Counted from the first letter of the stretch, positions 8,094-20,244 are shown. The stretch is 35,431 nucleotides of DNA from Myxococcales bacterium (GCA_007120035.1 SKON01000181.1:1-35431); one strand, 5' to 3'. Notes: generated by a model not told the origin, from the letters alone. A program made the numbers and translations.

Positions 8094-9308
8094 ATGAATC
8101 GCACGATGAAACGTATTGGTCAGGCGACCCTCGCCATGGCGGCTTTTGGCGCCGTCGCTGCCGTCGCCGTCCCGGAAGCCGACGCTGCTCGTCGCGCCAG
8201 CATGGCTCAAAACCTGCTGATCCTGGATAAAAACGATGTCTACCTCTTTCCCCAGGTCGGTGTGGAATACACCAACCTCTTGAGCCTGGAGTATGGCCCG
8301 GCCGCCGGCGCCGGCAGCGGCATCGCCCTCCTCGGCGACGAGTCCATGGCCTTTGGTCTGGGCATCTATCGGGGCGACATCGTCGACGACCACTTCTTCC
8401 CCTATGGCCTGGGGCACAACAACCTGGGGAACATCCCCAACATCCTGGGCTACGCCCAGCCCCACACCATCGTGGACCTCTTCGCCAGCATGGACCTCGG
8501 CGGTGGACTCGCCGGTGCCCGGTTGACCCTGGCCAACGGAGCGAACCGCCTGGTGGACGCCGAAAACGAAGTCACCAGCGACGGTCAGACCTATGTGGGC
8601 CTCACCGCCGGATACTCCATGGTCGGTGATATGCGCCTCGACGCCGGCCTCCGGTTTGGCCTTGCCACCGGTGGCGACCAGGTCGCCGACGAATCCGCCA
8701 CCGCCCAGACCGGCTTCGCTCTTGGCCTGGGTGTTCGCGGGTTCTCCGGCCTCTCCGACGCCGTGGACCTGGGCTTCCTCTTCGACGCCGAGTTCCAGAG
8801 CACTTCGATCACGGTCTTCGGCGACCCCGATGACTTCAACGCCTCCTCCAACCAGTTCCATGTCCTCGGCGGGATCGGACCGGCCTACGACATCGATGGC
8901 GTCACCACCCTGGCCGGTTACGCCGTCCTCGGTCTCCAGCGGTCCACCGACGACCCCGACACCAGCGAAGATCTCAACCGGACCCACAACATGATCCTCG
9001 TGATCCCCGGCGTCCACGTGGCCGCCGACATCCAGATTCTGGAGTGGCTCTACTTCCGCACAGGCATGCAGTACAACTTTGGCAGCGAGTCCGAGACCGT
9101 GGAGATCGACCTCGACACCGCCCGAGACAGCGTGGTCACCAGCGGTCGCCTGAGTAACTTCGGGTGGCGCACCGGCATCGGCCTGGAAATCGACAACTTC
9201 ACCCTCGACGGCGCTTTCCAGGCCGGGTTCATCACCAACGGCCCGGACTTCCTCGGCGGCAACGGCGGCGGTATGTTCACCATGGTCAGCGCGGGCTACC
9301 GCTTCTGA
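8094..9308 (+). CDS. Outer-membrane beta-barrel protein, secreted
   Basis: A 404-residue exported protein. Residues 1-31 are a Sec signal peptide ending in the cleavage motif ADA before ARRASMAQ. The mature part is built of alternating amphipathic strands rich in Gly, Asp and aromatics and ends in Phe (SAGYRF), the C-terminal signature recognised by the BAM machinery. Nothing identifies a transported substrate. I chose the ATG at 8094 because GGAG is correctly spaced before it; an ATG at 8079 lies upstream of that site. The gene stands alone between a 394-base upstream region and a strong hairpin downstream. The family is typical of delta-proteobacterial surface proteins, but I do not recognise a specific name. 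Confidence 0.82.
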   Translation: MNRTMKRIGQATLAMAAFGAVAAVAVPEADAARRASMAQNLLILDKNDVYLFPQVGVEYTNLLSLEYGPAAGAGSGIALLGDESMAFGLGIYRGDIVDDHFFPYGLGHNNLGNIPNILGYAQPHTIVDLFASMDLGGGLAGARLTLANGANRLVDAENEVTSDGQTYVGLTAGYSMVGDMRLDAGLRFGLATGGDQVADESATAQTGFALGLGVRGFSGLSDAVDLGFLFDAEFQSTSITVFGDPDDFNASSNQFHVLGGIGPAYDIDGVTTLAGYAVLGLQRSTDDPDTSEDLNRTHNMILVIPGVHVAADIQILEWLYFRTGMQYNFGSESETVEIDLDTARDSVVTSGRLSNFGWRTGIGLEIDNFTLDGAFQAGFITNGPDFLGGNGGGMFTMVSAGYRF

Positions 9309-9336
9309 TCCCCGAACTGTCGACGGTAGACACCCC

Positions 9337-9383
9337 AAGAGCCCTCGCCATGATGACTCACTATCATCGCGGCGAGGGCTCTT
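9337..9383. terminator. Bidirectional stem-loop between convergent genes
   Basis: A perfect 13-base inverted repeat (AAGAGCCCTCGCC at 9337-9349, GGCGAGGGCTCTT at 9371-9383) encloses a smaller inner stem ATGAT/ATCAT. The plus-strand exit CTTCTCCTTTCTT is only moderately T-rich. The right arm lies inside the last codons of the convergent DUF21/CBS gene, whose stop codon is in the loop. It probably terminates the barrel-protein transcript. Confidence 0.75.
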
Positions 9384-10506
9384 CTCCTTTCTTGCTTCCT
9401 TCTTCTTCCTCATCTCGCGCCGAGGAGTCCTCTACCCCCAGCTCCGCCGGGCCCTCGAAGGCCTCCAGGCGAATCCCCATTCGCCGAGCCCGCTGCGCCC
9501 ACTGGGTGCGGGCTACCTCCCGCATGTCCTGCTCCACGTCGGACTCGTCGACGATCTCCAGCCCCAGGAGAGTCTCCACCACGTCCTCCATGGTAACCAC
9601 TCCCGCGATCCCCCCGTACTCATCGACCACCACGGCGATGTGTTGTTGCTTGGCCACAAGGAGCTCGAAGGCATCCCGCACCGACTGATACTCCGGCACG
9701 AAGAGCACCTCCCGCACGTGCTCCTTCAGCTTCGTGGAGAACCGATCTCGAGCCATGTCCAACAGGAGATCCGCCTTCAGCACATAGCCCGTCATATTGT
9801 CGGGCTGGTCCTCGTACACCGGGATCCTCGAAAACACCGGGTTGGGATGCTCGTCGAAGTACTCCCGCACCGTGATCTCCTCATCGGCGGCGTGCACCAC
9901 GGTCCGAGGGGTCATGATGTCATTGACCCGCAGATCCCCGAATCGCAGCACATTGCGCAAGAGCCGCGACTCCCCCCGCTCCACCACTCCCTCCTGGTAG
10001 CCCAGCTCCGTCATGGCCGTCATCTCCTCTCGGCTCAGCGCCGGCGGCGCCTCCTCCGGAGACAATGCCTTCATCAATCGAGTCGCCAAAAACACCAGCG
10101 GCATCGTCACCACCATCAACACCGGCAGGATCCGAGACATCCAGGGCGCCAACACCCGCCAGTACGTCGCCCCCAGGGTCTTGGGCACGATCTCCGCAGC
10201 GAAGAGGATCGCCAGCGTCAACAGCGCCGACACCACTGCCACGTAGGTATCCCCCCAGATCACCTGGGCCTGAGCCCCCACTCCCACGGCCCCCACCGTG
10301 TTGGCGATGGTGTTCACGCTCAGGATCGCCGCCAGGGACCGATCGAGATCCTCCTTCAAGTGCTTCAGGCGATCCCCGATAGGGTTCTCTTCGGCCTGCA
10401 ACGCCCCGATGTACGACGGCGACACGCTCAAGAGCACGGACTCCAAGATCGAGCAGAGGAACGAAGCCCCCAGCGCCAACGCGGCGAAAAGTAGCAGCAA
10501 AGTCAT
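9364..10506 (-). CDS. Hemolysin C/CNNM-type membrane protein with DUF21 and CBS pair
   Basis: A 380-residue inner-membrane protein. Residues 1 to about 175 form the DUF21/CNNM transmembrane domain, with motifs NTIANTVGAVGVGAQA and AEIVPKTLGATYW. A CBS pair follows (about 195-320), containing VNDIMTPRT, SRIPVYEDQPDNMTGYVLKADLL and HIAVVVDEYGGIAGVVTMEDVVETLLG. Family members are implicated in Mg2+/Co2+ efflux or ion homeostasis, with CBS domains sensing adenine nucleotides. The C-terminal CorC/HlyC domain found in longer relatives is absent; instead the protein ends in an acidic low-complexity tail. It lies 3' of fusA on the same strand but is separated from it by a strong terminator, so it is expressed separately. 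Confidence 0.88.
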   Translation of the reverse strand: MTLLLLFAALALGASFLCSILESVLLSVSPSYIGALQAEENPIGDRLKHLKEDLDRSLAAILSVNTIANTVGAVGVGAQAQVIWGDTYVAVVSALLTLAILFAAEIVPKTLGATYWRVLAPWMSRILPVLMVVTMPLVFLATRLMKALSPEEAPPALSREEMTAMTELGYQEGVVERGESRLLRNVLRFGDLRVNDIMTPRTVVHAADEEITVREYFDEHPNPVFSRIPVYEDQPDNMTGYVLKADLLLDMARDRFSTKLKEHVREVLFVPEYQSVRDAFELLVAKQQHIAVVVDEYGGIAGVVTMEDVVETLLGLEIVDESDVEQDMREVARTQWAQRARRMGIRLEAFEGPAELGVEDSSARDEEEEGSKKGEEPSPR

Positions 10507-10528
10507 CTACGAGGCCTACCACGTGGGC

Positions 10529-10563
10529 AAAAAAAGCGGCGTGACGAATCCTCGTCACGCCGC
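10529..10563 (-). terminator. Rho-independent terminator of fusA
   Basis: A perfect 12-base stem (GCGGCGTGACGA / TCGTCACGCCGC) with a four-base loop is followed on the minus strand by seven T. It lies 49 bases after the fusA stop and is a textbook intrinsic terminator for fusA. Confidence 0.95.
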
Positions 10564-10612
10564 CATTGTGTCGCTTCGACCCGGTTCAGGTCAATTCTTT
10601 CCCGTCACGCTC

Positions 10613-12700
10613 TCAGTTCGAGGCGTGCTTGGAGGAGTACTCCTTGATCAGATCCTCCTGCACGCTCTTCGGCACGGGCGCGTACTTCTCGAACTCCATG
10701 GAGAACTCCGCCTTGCCCTGCGTCGACGACCGGAGGTCGTTGGAGTACCCGAACATCTCACTCAGAGGCACCTCGGAGGTGATGATCGCGTATCCCTGCC
10801 GGGTCCGCGACCCCGTGATCATGCCACGGCGTCGGTTCATCCCGCCCAGGACCGCCCCGGAGAACTCCTCGGGGCACTCCACCTCCACCTTCATGATCGG
10901 CTCCAGAATCACCGGATCAGCCTTGAAGTAGGCGTTTCGGAACGCCGACCGGGCGGCGATCTTAAAGGCCATATCCGAGGAGTCCACGGCGTGGTTATCA
11001 CCGTCGTTGATGCAGGCTTTGATGTTCACTACCGGGAACCCGATCAGAGTCCCCTCTTCCATGGCTTCCTGGAAGCCCTTATCACAGGCCGGCTGGTACT
11101 CTTTCGGGATCACACCACCCCGGATCTCATTGAGAAACTGGTAGTTCTCTCCCTCGTCGGAAGGCTCCAAATACCCCACCACCCGGGCGTACTGACCGGA
11201 ACCACCAGTCTGCTTCTTGTGGGTGTAGTCGAACTCGGCCCGCTGGGTGATCGTCTCCCGGTAGGCGACCTGCGGGGCCCCCACCTCGACCTCCACCCCG
11301 TACTCTCGCTTGATCCGCTCGATGTACACCTGCAGGTGAAGCTCTCCCATCCCGCCGATGATCGTCTCTCCGCTCTCCTCGTCCCGAGACACCCGGAAGG
11401 TCGGATCCTCTTTGGAGAACCGGTTCAACGCTTTGGAGAAGTTCGACAACCCTTCGCTCTTCTTCGGCTTCACCGCAAAAGTGATCACCGCGTCGGGCAC
11501 GTGGATCGACGTCATCGTCACGTCAATGGAGCCGTCGGTGAACGTATCTCCCGAGGCGCAGTCGATCCCGAAGAGGGCCACGATATCACCGGCCTCGGAG
11601 CTCTCGATCTCGTGCATCTCGTCGGAGTGCATCCGCACCAGTCGACCCACCTTATGCTTCTGACCGCTCGACATATTGTAGATGTCGTCGCCCCGATTCA
11701 GCGTCCCCTGGTACACCCGGCAATAGGTCAACTGCCCGTACCGACCGTCTTCCAGCTTGAACGCCAGCATCACCAGCGGCTTCTCCGGATCCGGCGCAAG
11801 GTCCACCTTCACTTCTTCGTCGTCCTTGTCCAACGCGTGGTAGGACATCTCCAGCGGCGACGGCAGGTAGGCCACGACGGCGTCCAGCAGAGGCTGCACA
11901 CCCTTGTTCTTGAACGCCGAGCCCATGAACACAGGCGTCATGGTCCGAGCGATCGTCGCCCGACGGATCACAGGGATCATCATCTCCGCCGTCACCTCTT
12001 CGCCTTCCAGGTAGGTCATGGCGATCTCATCGTCGAGGTCGGCCAGGGCTTCCACCAGCTTGGCTCGATACTCCTCCACCTTCTCGGCCAGCTCCTCCGG
12101 GACCTCCGCCTCTCGCACCTCTTCGCCGGCGTCGCCTTCGAAGTAAAACGCCGTCCGGGTCACGAGATCCACCACGCCCTGGTGCTTGTCCTCCAGGCCG
12201 ATGGGCACCTGCATCATCACCGCGTTGTGCTTCAGCTCATCCCGCAGCTGCTCGGTCACCGAGAACGGGTCGGCGCCGGCTCGATCGCATTTGTTCACGA
12301 ACGCGATCCGAGGAACGCTGTACCGACGCATCTGCCGGTCCACCGTGATCGACTGGGACTGCACGCCGGCGACGGCGCACAAGATCAGGATCGCTCCGTC
12401 GAGCACTCGCAGGGCCCGCTCCACCTCGATCGTGAAGTCCACGTGACCCGGGGTGTCGATGATGTTGATGGCGTTATCGCCCCACGTGCAATACGTGGCC
12501 GCCGACTGGATCGTGATCCCCTTCTCACGTTCCAGATCCATGGAGTCCATCTTCGCGCCCACTCCGTCCTTTCCGCGGACGTCGTGTATGGCGTGAATCT
12601 TCCCCGTGTAGAAGAGGATCCGCTCGGTCAGGGTCGTCTTCCCCGAGTCGATGTGAGCCGAGATACCGATGTTTCGAAGTTTGTTGAGATCCTTGATCAT
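10613..12700 (-). CDS. fusA: Translation elongation factor G, EFG1 (spd/mitochondrial) type
   Basis: Ribosomal translocase GTPase of 695 residues. The G1 loop is AHIDSGKT (15-22), G3 is DTPGHVDF and G4 is NKCD. Domain IV carries the tip segment GGSGQYARV, and domain V has GRR-type MNRRRGMI. Two features place it in the subfamily shared by spirochaetes, planctomycetes, delta-proteobacteria and mitochondria (spdEFG1/mtEFG1), not the classical str-operon [12 protein letters not shown] instead of HIDAGKTTT, and the switch-I region [24 protein letters not shown]. In characterised members, EFG1 does translocation while a separate EFG2 does ribosome recycling. Consistently, no rpsL, rpsG or tuf gene flanks it. 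A sigma70-like promoter and a strong terminator bracket it as a monocistronic unit. Confidence 0.96.
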   Translation of the reverse strand: MIKDLNKLRNIGISAHIDSGKTTLTERILFYTGKIHAIHDVRGKDGVGAKMDSMDLEREKGITIQSAATYCTWGDNAINIIDTPGHVDFTIEVERALRVLDGAILILCAVAGVQSQSITVDRQMRRYSVPRIAFVNKCDRAGADPFSVTEQLRDELKHNAVMMQVPIGLEDKHQGVVDLVTRTAFYFEGDAGEEVREAEVPEELAEKVEEYRAKLVEALADLDDEIAMTYLEGEEVTAEMMIPVIRRATIARTMTPVFMGSAFKNKGVQPLLDAVVAYLPSPLEMSYHALDKDDEEVKVDLAPDPEKPLVMLAFKLEDGRYGQLTYCRVYQGTLNRGDDIYNMSSGQKHKVGRLVRMHSDEMHEIESSEAGDIVALFGIDCASGDTFTDGSIDVTMTSIHVPDAVITFAVKPKKSEGLSNFSKALNRFSKEDPTFRVSRDEESGETIIGGMGELHLQVYIERIKREYGVEVEVGAPQVAYRETITQRAEFDYTHKKQTGGSGQYARVVGYLEPSDEGENYQFLNEIRGGVIPKEYQPACDKGFQEAMEEGTLIGFPVVNIKACINDGDNHAVDSSDMAFKIAARSAFRNAYFKADPVILEPIMKVEVECPEEFSGAVLGGMNRRRGMITGSRTRQGYAIITSEVPLSEMFGYSNDLRSSTQGKAEFSMEFEKYAPVPKSVQEDLIKEYSSKHASN

Positions 12701-12801
12701 GATCCTGCTCGATGTACGTATGGCCTGGGAAGGTTCACAGACTCGTCACCTGACGAGCCAACCTGTGCTCCAAGGGGGACAATCCTCCTCTAGCGGCAGG
12801 T

Positions 12802-12830
12802 TCTATAACGGCAACACCCCGAACTTTCAA
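12802..12830 (-). promoter_or_regulatory. Sigma70-type promoter for fusA
   Basis: On the minus strand TTGAAA (12825-12830) is separated by exactly 17 bases from TATAGA (12802-12807), about 100 bases before the fusA start. The match is good, and the site has the right orientation for a single-gene fusA transcript. Confidence 0.6.
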
Positions 12831-12910
12831 GCATCCATCATCCAACGGGCTGGACCTTCTCAACCCCTGAACGGGCCAACATCTTCCCTCACAAATCTCA
12901 ACACCCGGTC

Positions 12911-12939
12911 TCGACATGCTCCCCATCGGCCGCTATCCT
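12911..12939 (+). promoter_or_regulatory. Candidate sigma70 promoter for the large lipoprotein gene
   Basis: TCGACA (12911-12916), a 17-base spacer and TATCCT (12934-12939) lie about 64 bases upstream of the ATG at 13003. The match is fair (5/6 and 4/6). Confidence 0.4.
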
Positions 12940-13002
12940 AAGAGGTGATGGGATCTTGCAGACCTCCGACGTCCGGTCCTTGGCTCTTCTTTGAGGTGCG
13001 TC

Positions 13003-16014
<3,012 letters not shown>

Positions 16015-16039
16015 CCCGAACCCGAAAAGTTGCCCTCCT

Positions 16040-16075
16040 CCCGGCCAGTGTTATGCTGGCCGGGAACGGTTTTCC
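16040..16075 (+). terminator. Intrinsic terminator after the large lipoprotein gene
   Basis: A nine-base perfect stem (CCCGGCCAG / CTGGCCGGG) with a seven-base loop is followed by AACGGTTTTCC. It begins 26 bases after the stop and precedes ftsK. The T-tract is short and displaced, so termination may be partial. Confidence 0.65.
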
Positions 16076-16128
16076 TTCAGCACCGCACGGACGCGGACTG
16101 AACAGGACTCATCGCCACGGAGGGCGAC

Positions 16129-18864
16129 ATGTCGGCCAAAAGCAAGACGGCCTCACGTAAGAAATCTAGGGCTTCCCGCACCACCGCACCCTCTTTTCGC
16201 CTCTGGCGGGAGGTCGGGGGCCTGGTGCTCCTCTGCCTGGCGCTGGTGATCCTCCTGGCGCTCTTGAGCTTCCGCCCCGAAGATCTTGGCGCCGGGCGAG
16301 ATCCGTCCAACCTGATCGGCCCCGTCGGCGTCCACGTAGCCGCCGCCCTCCTTTCGATCTTCGGCATCGGCGCCTTCTTCATCAACGCCCTCCTGTGGTT
16401 TCTGGGAGCCGCCCTTCTCCTGGGCAAGACCATCGAAGCCCGCGGCATCGAGGTCACCGGCCAGATCCTCTTCGTCGGCGCCGGCACCGTCCTCGGCCAC
16501 CTCGCGCTCCACTCCCACGACATCCTGGGACACTCCGCCGGGGGCTGGATCGGCTCCTTCTTCGGCGACCTCCTCAGCGCCCTCTTCGGCAGCGTCGGCG
16601 CGTCGATCCTGGCCTCCGCTACCCTGGTCGTCGGCATCGTCCTTGTCACCGGCATGAGCCCCGGCGGGATCGCCCGAGGCCTCCTGGGGATCTTCCACCG
16701 GTTCATGGCCTGGGTCCGCCACCGCGTCGAGGTCCGCCGCCAGTTCCGCGCCCGCTACGCCGAAGAGCGGGAGAAGCTCCTCGCGGAAGAGGGCCTGACC
16801 ATCGAGGAGCAGGCCCGCCGGGAGGCAGAGCTCTCCGTTCAGCCCCTGGCCCCTGCCCGGTACGACTTCGAAGAGAACCTCGACGAAGAGGTCGACCGAA
16901 AGGTCCGAGGCCGCCTGGCCCGCCTCTTCGGCAGCCGCCTCCGGCACTCTTCACCGGCCGCAGACGCCCCGTCGACCGCGCCGGACCACGGCAAGAAGTC
17001 CAGCAAGTCTGACAAGCCCGACGAGTCCGGTACGTCCGCAGCGGAAGACGACGACGAGTGGGAGCTCGGCGAGCTCTCCGTCACCGAAGAGGAGATCCGC
17101 CCCGAGCCCATCCCCATCCAGGGCCTCGACGACAGCGGCGGCGATCACAACGACCACGATGATGACGACGACGAAGAGGTGATCGAGGTCTCCGACACCC
17201 AGGTCATCGACATGCGCTCCGAGAACGAGCCCGAGATGCTCCATGGAGACGACGCCTGCTTCGGCCCCCAGATCGTCGAGAGCGAGGCCACCCGCAAGTC
17301 TCGCCAACGCCAGGAGCTCCTCGCCGACGACGACGACGGCGTCCTCTTCAAGCCCCAGCGAAAGGGCAACTACGACCTGCCCCCCTTGAGCTTCTTGAAC
17401 TTCGACCGCAACGACGATGTCGCCGTCGACGGCGACGCCCTCCGCCAGATGGCCGCCCAGATCGAACAGACCCTCGCCGACTTCCGCGTCGAGGGATCCA
17501 TCGTCGAGATCTGCCCCGGCCCAGTGATCACCATGTTCGAGTTCAGCCCCGCCCCGGGGGTGAAGATCTCCAAGATCGCCAACCTCTCCGACGACCTCGC
17601 CATGGCCCTGGCCGCCCGCAGCGTCCGGATCGTCGCCCCTATCCCCGGCAAAGGCGTCGTCGGCATCGAGGTCCCCAACCCCAAGCGGGAAATGGTCTAC
17701 CTCAAGGAGATCATCGCCGATGAAGCCTTCATGGAGAACCACAAGGCCATCCTCCCCATGGCCCTCGGCAAGAACACCGAAGGCGGCCCCGTCGTCGCAG
17801 ACCTCGCCAAGATGCCCCACCTCCTGGTCGCCGGCGCCACGGGCGCCGGGAAGTCCGTGGCCGTCAACACCATGATCTGCAGCCTCCTCTACAAGCACAC
17901 CCCCGACGACGTCCGCCTGATCATGGTCGATCCCAAGATGCTCGAGTTCAGCATCTACGCCGACATCCCTCACCTCCTCCTCCCTGTCGTCACCGACCCC
18001 AAGCAGGCCACGGTGGCCCTGAACTGGACCGTCCAGGAGATGGAGCGCCGCTACCAGGCCCTGGCCGACATGGGGGTCCGCAACATCGCCGGGTACAACC
18101 AGAAGGTCGAAAAGCTCTCCAAACAAGCCGAGCTCGACCAGCTCAACGGCATGGAGGACTCCAAAGCCCTGAGCGCCCTCGGCATCGACCACAACGGCGA
18201 GCCCTCCCACCGTCACCTTCCCTATATCGTGGTGATCATCGACGAGTTCGCCGACCTCATGATGACCGCCTCCAAGGACGTGGAGACCGCCGTGGCCCGG
18301 CTCGCACAGAAGGCCCGGGCCGCCGGTATCCACTTGATTCTCGCCACCCAGCGCCCCTCTACGGACGTGATCACCGGTCTGATCAAGGCCAACTTCCCCA
18401 CCCGTCTGGCTCTGCGGGTCACCAGCAAGACCGACAGCCGGGTCGTCCTCGACGCCAACGGCGCCGAGAACCTCCTCGGGAACGGCGATATGCTCTTCGT
18501 TCCTCCCGGCACCAGCTTCCTCCAGCGGACCCACGGCGCCTACGTCTCCGAAAAGGAGATCGACCAGATCGTCGACTTCCTCCGCGACCAGGGCGAGCCC
18601 GCCTACAACGACGAGATCCTCACCGAAGAGCACGACGAAGACGACGGCGGCCTCCCCGAGATGGAGAAAGACGAGTTCTACGAAGACGCCGTCCGCCTCG
18701 TCGTAGACCGCAACCGGGCCTCCATCTCCATGCTCCAGCGCAAGCTCCGGGTCGGCTACAACCGGGCCGCCCGGATGGTGGAGATCATGGAGCAGGAGGG
18801 CATCGTCAGCACCTCCGACGGCTGCAAGGCCCGGGAGGTACTGGTCGAAGAGTCCCCTTACTGA
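16129..18864 (+). CDS. ftsK: DNA translocase FtsK/SpoIIIE family
   Basis: Septum-anchored hexameric ATPase that pumps chromosomal DNA and activates dimer resolution at division. After a basic start, residues about 25-190 form four membrane helices. A long acidic, unconserved linker follows (about 210-440) with runs of Asp and Glu. The alpha domain begins near 440, then the RecA-like motor with Walker A GATGAGKS (about 569-576) and Walker B VVIIDEFADLMM (about 701-712). FtsK family motifs ATQRPSTDVITGLIKANFPTR and LLGNGDML are present. The C-terminal winged-helix gamma domain (about 845-905, MLQRKLRVGYNRAARMVEIME) recognises KOPS-type polar DNA sequences. A GGAGG ribosome site sits five bases before the ATG. 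The 911-residue length is normal. The last seven bases overlap the convergent neighbour. Confidence 0.96.
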   Translation: MSAKSKTASRKKSRASRTTAPSFRLWREVGGLVLLCLALVILLALLSFRPEDLGAGRDPSNLIGPVGVHVAAALLSIFGIGAFFINALLWFLGAALLLGKTIEARGIEVTGQILFVGAGTVLGHLALHSHDILGHSAGGWIGSFFGDLLSALFGSVGASILASATLVVGIVLVTGMSPGGIARGLLGIFHRFMAWVRHRVEVRRQFRARYAEEREKLLAEEGLTIEEQARREAELSVQPLAPARYDFEENLDEEVDRKVRGRLARLFGSRLRHSSPAADAPSTAPDHGKKSSKSDKPDESGTSAAEDDDEWELGELSVTEEEIRPEPIPIQGLDDSGGDHNDHDDDDDEEVIEVSDTQVIDMRSENEPEMLHGDDACFGPQIVESEATRKSRQRQELLADDDDGVLFKPQRKGNYDLPPLSFLNFDRNDDVAVDGDALRQMAAQIEQTLADFRVEGSIVEICPGPVITMFEFSPAPGVKISKIANLSDDLAMALAARSVRIVAPIPGKGVVGIEVPNPKREMVYLKEIIADEAFMENHKAILPMALGKNTEGGPVVADLAKMPHLLVAGATGAGKSVAVNTMICSLLYKHTPDDVRLIMVDPKMLEFSIYADIPHLLLPVVTDPKQATVALNWTVQEMERRYQALADMGVRNIAGYNQKVEKLSKQAELDQLNGMEDSKALSALGIDHNGEPSHRHLPYIVVIIDEFADLMMTASKDVETAVARLAQKARAAGIHLILATQRPSTDVITGLIKANFPTRLALRVTSKTDSRVVLDANGAENLLGNGDMLFVPPGTSFLQRTHGAYVSEKEIDQIVDFLRDQGEPAYNDEILTEEHDEDDGGLPEMEKDEFYEDAVRLVVDRNRASISMLQRKLRVGYNRAARMVEIMEQEGIVSTSDGCKAREVLVEESPY

Positions 18865-19730
18865 ATCTGGACTCGCAGGCCCGTGTGCTCTCCCAGAATG
18901 ATCACGTCCCCGTCGCTCAGGGACCGCTGGTCGCCGATGCTCAAGATCTCATCGTTGAGCTGCGTCGTCGCCGCCGAGACCACATAGAGGGTGGTGTTCT
19001 TATTCTGTTGAAAGAGGATCACCTGCTCGGCCGCGATCCCCGGCCCTTCCAGGGCGAGATCCGCCGTGGCCTCATCACCGGCCGCCCCCACCACCATCGT
19101 CTCCTCGGCCAGGGACACCGACCCCAGCATTTCGCGGTCTTGAAACACCATCACCACCGGGGGTTCTTCGTATCCTCCCGGCACCGGCAAGGGCTCCGCC
19201 GTCAGTCGATAGGGCTCGGTGGACCGCTGTGGCTCCAGGCGAGGCGTCGCCGGCTCCGGTTCGGCCTCCGGCGGCTCCGGTTCTTCGAACTCGTCGTGGT
19301 CTGCATCGTCACCGAAGTCCGACTCGCTATTAAATTCCTCCCCGCCCTCAAACTCCGCGTCCGCGTCGAAACCCGCGTCCGCGTCGAACCCCTCGTCCTC
19401 GTCCTCGTCGAAGTCCGTATCCCCACTGAACTGAGCGTCTCCGTCAAACTCCGGGTCGCCATCGAACTCCGTGTTCTCCCCGAGCTCGGCGTCGCCCTCA
19501 AACCCAGCCGCGTCGAAGCTCTCCTCCTCCTCGGAGGCATCGAACTCAGCATCACCGTCGAACGCCCCCTGATCTTCGAACCCCGCGGCCTCCAGGCTCG
19601 CCTCTTCCAGGCTCGCTACCTCTTCCGGGGGCTCCACCTCCGCTTCCAGCGGCGCACCGCAGCTCTCACAGAAGGAAAAGTCAGCCGGGTTCTCGGCTCC
19701 ACAGGACGAACAGGTGATGAAATCGCTCAT
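18858..19730 (-). CDS. Zinc-ribbon, acidic repeat and degenerate FHA-like domain protein
   Basis: A 290-residue protein in three parts. Residues 1-30 are a zinc ribbon with two CxxC pairs (C7/C10, C21/C24). Residues about 30-160 are an extremely acidic low-complexity linker with recurring EFDGD/FDAD pentamers. Residues about 190-290 resemble a forkhead-associated fold (VVMVFQDREMLGSV, then TTQLNDEILSIGDQRSLSDGDVIILG). The canonical FHA phosphothreonine residues (GR and SxxH) appear replaced by GA and AxxQ, although the Asn before the final strands is kept, so phosphopeptide binding is doubtful. No signal peptide or membrane segment is seen. Such proteins are common in Myxococcota-like genomes, but no function is known to me. 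It converges on ftsK with a seven-base overlap; coupling in function is not implied. Confidence 0.75.
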   Translation of the reverse strand: MSDFITCSSCGAENPADFSFCESCGAPLEAEVEPPEEVASLEEASLEAAGFEDQGAFDGDAEFDASEEEESFDAAGFEGDAELGENTEFDGDPEFDGDAQFSGDTDFDEDEDEGFDADAGFDADAEFEGGEEFNSESDFGDDADHDEFEEPEPPEAEPEPATPRLEPQRSTEPYRLTAEPLPVPGGYEEPPVVMVFQDREMLGSVSLAEETMVVGAAGDEATADLALEGPGIAAEQVILFQQNKNTTLYVVSAATTQLNDEILSIGDQRSLSDGDVIILGEHTGLRVQIQ

Positions 19731-19983
19731 CGACTCGCTCCAGAAAGGCGTCAGGTGTTGGGGCTCTACGTCTGGTCGGAGGATACCCCACCGGGCCCGG
19801 ACAGGACAAGACCGCAGGGGAGGTACGGGCGCGGTTCCGAAACGTCGGGGTTGGCGGCGGAAGTGATCGAGGCGTCGGGGAAGGCCGGTGAAGGAGATCG
19901 GACCGTCGGGGTCGGCGACGGATCAAATCCAAGCATTGTTCAGGGCTCCCACGGTCCACCCCCAGCTGAAGCCAGGGGCTGTA

Positions 19984-20174
19984 GTGGGCAGGGCTCCGCT
20001 GGGGCCTGGGCCCCGCTCTACCTTAGATGTATCGGAGACCGGAGTCGTTCCGACCCATGTCTGGATTCGTTCCGGCACCGTTGAACTCCGCACCGGGTTG
20101 GTGTTCAGGTAGCCGACTATGTGGAGACCATCTCAGGCGGAGCGGGGTCATGACCCCTGCGGAGCCCTGCCCAC
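19984..20174. repeat. 46-base inverted repeat pair (REPIN-like or structured leader)
   Basis: The left arm (19984-20029) and right arm (20129-20174) are inverted copies agreeing at 38 of 46 positions, separated by 99 bases. The outer 16 bases are identical (GTGGGCAGGGCTCCGC and its complement). Each arm contains its own hairpin: GGGGCCTGGGCCCC on the left and the perfect palindrome GGGGTCATGACCCC on the right. The differences there preserve self-pairing in each arm. A further partial copy of the core (CAGGGCTCC) occurs at 19941-19949. No target-site duplication is visible. It could be a REPIN or MITE remnant, or a folded leader of the downstream cassette. Confidence 0.8.
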
Positions 20175-20226
20175 CGCGCCCGGGAGGTGCTGGACTTCCC
20201 CGCCGGGCTGCCCATGTTTGAAGGGT

Positions 20227-20244
20227 GCCTCGGGACTCCGAGGC
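20227..20244 (+). promoter_or_regulatory. Leader hairpin upstream of adenylation gene
   Basis: Perfect seven-base stem GCCTCGG / CCGAGGC with loop GACT, ending 39 bases before the adenylation-gene start. No T-tract follows, so it is not a normal terminator. It may be a leader structure. Confidence 0.5.

Larger units (their letters stand above)
12701..13002. other. Divergent intergenic region, fusA / large lipoprotein
   Basis: About 300 bases without a gene. It contains the fusA promoter on the minus strand and the candidate lipoprotein promoter on the plus strand, each annotated separately. No stable hairpin or RNA gene was seen in the remainder, which is less C-biased than the flanking coding DNA. 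Confidence 0.6.

Noticed and set aside
10516..10527. CCACGTGG-like core near 10519 as a parS candidate
   Set aside because: Only the central CACGTG is symmetric. The flanks do not match the 16-base parS consensus, and the site is far from parAB.
10298..12793. 831-codon plus-strand frame across fusA
   Set aside because: The minus strand encodes a full EF-G with promoter and terminator; the plus frame is His/Arg/Leu-rich shadow sequence.
18885..20084. Long plus-strand frame over the zinc-ribbon gene and the intergenic region
   Set aside because: The minus-strand gene shows CxxC pairs and a coherent fold; the plus frame is its complement and then runs on into non-coding DNA.
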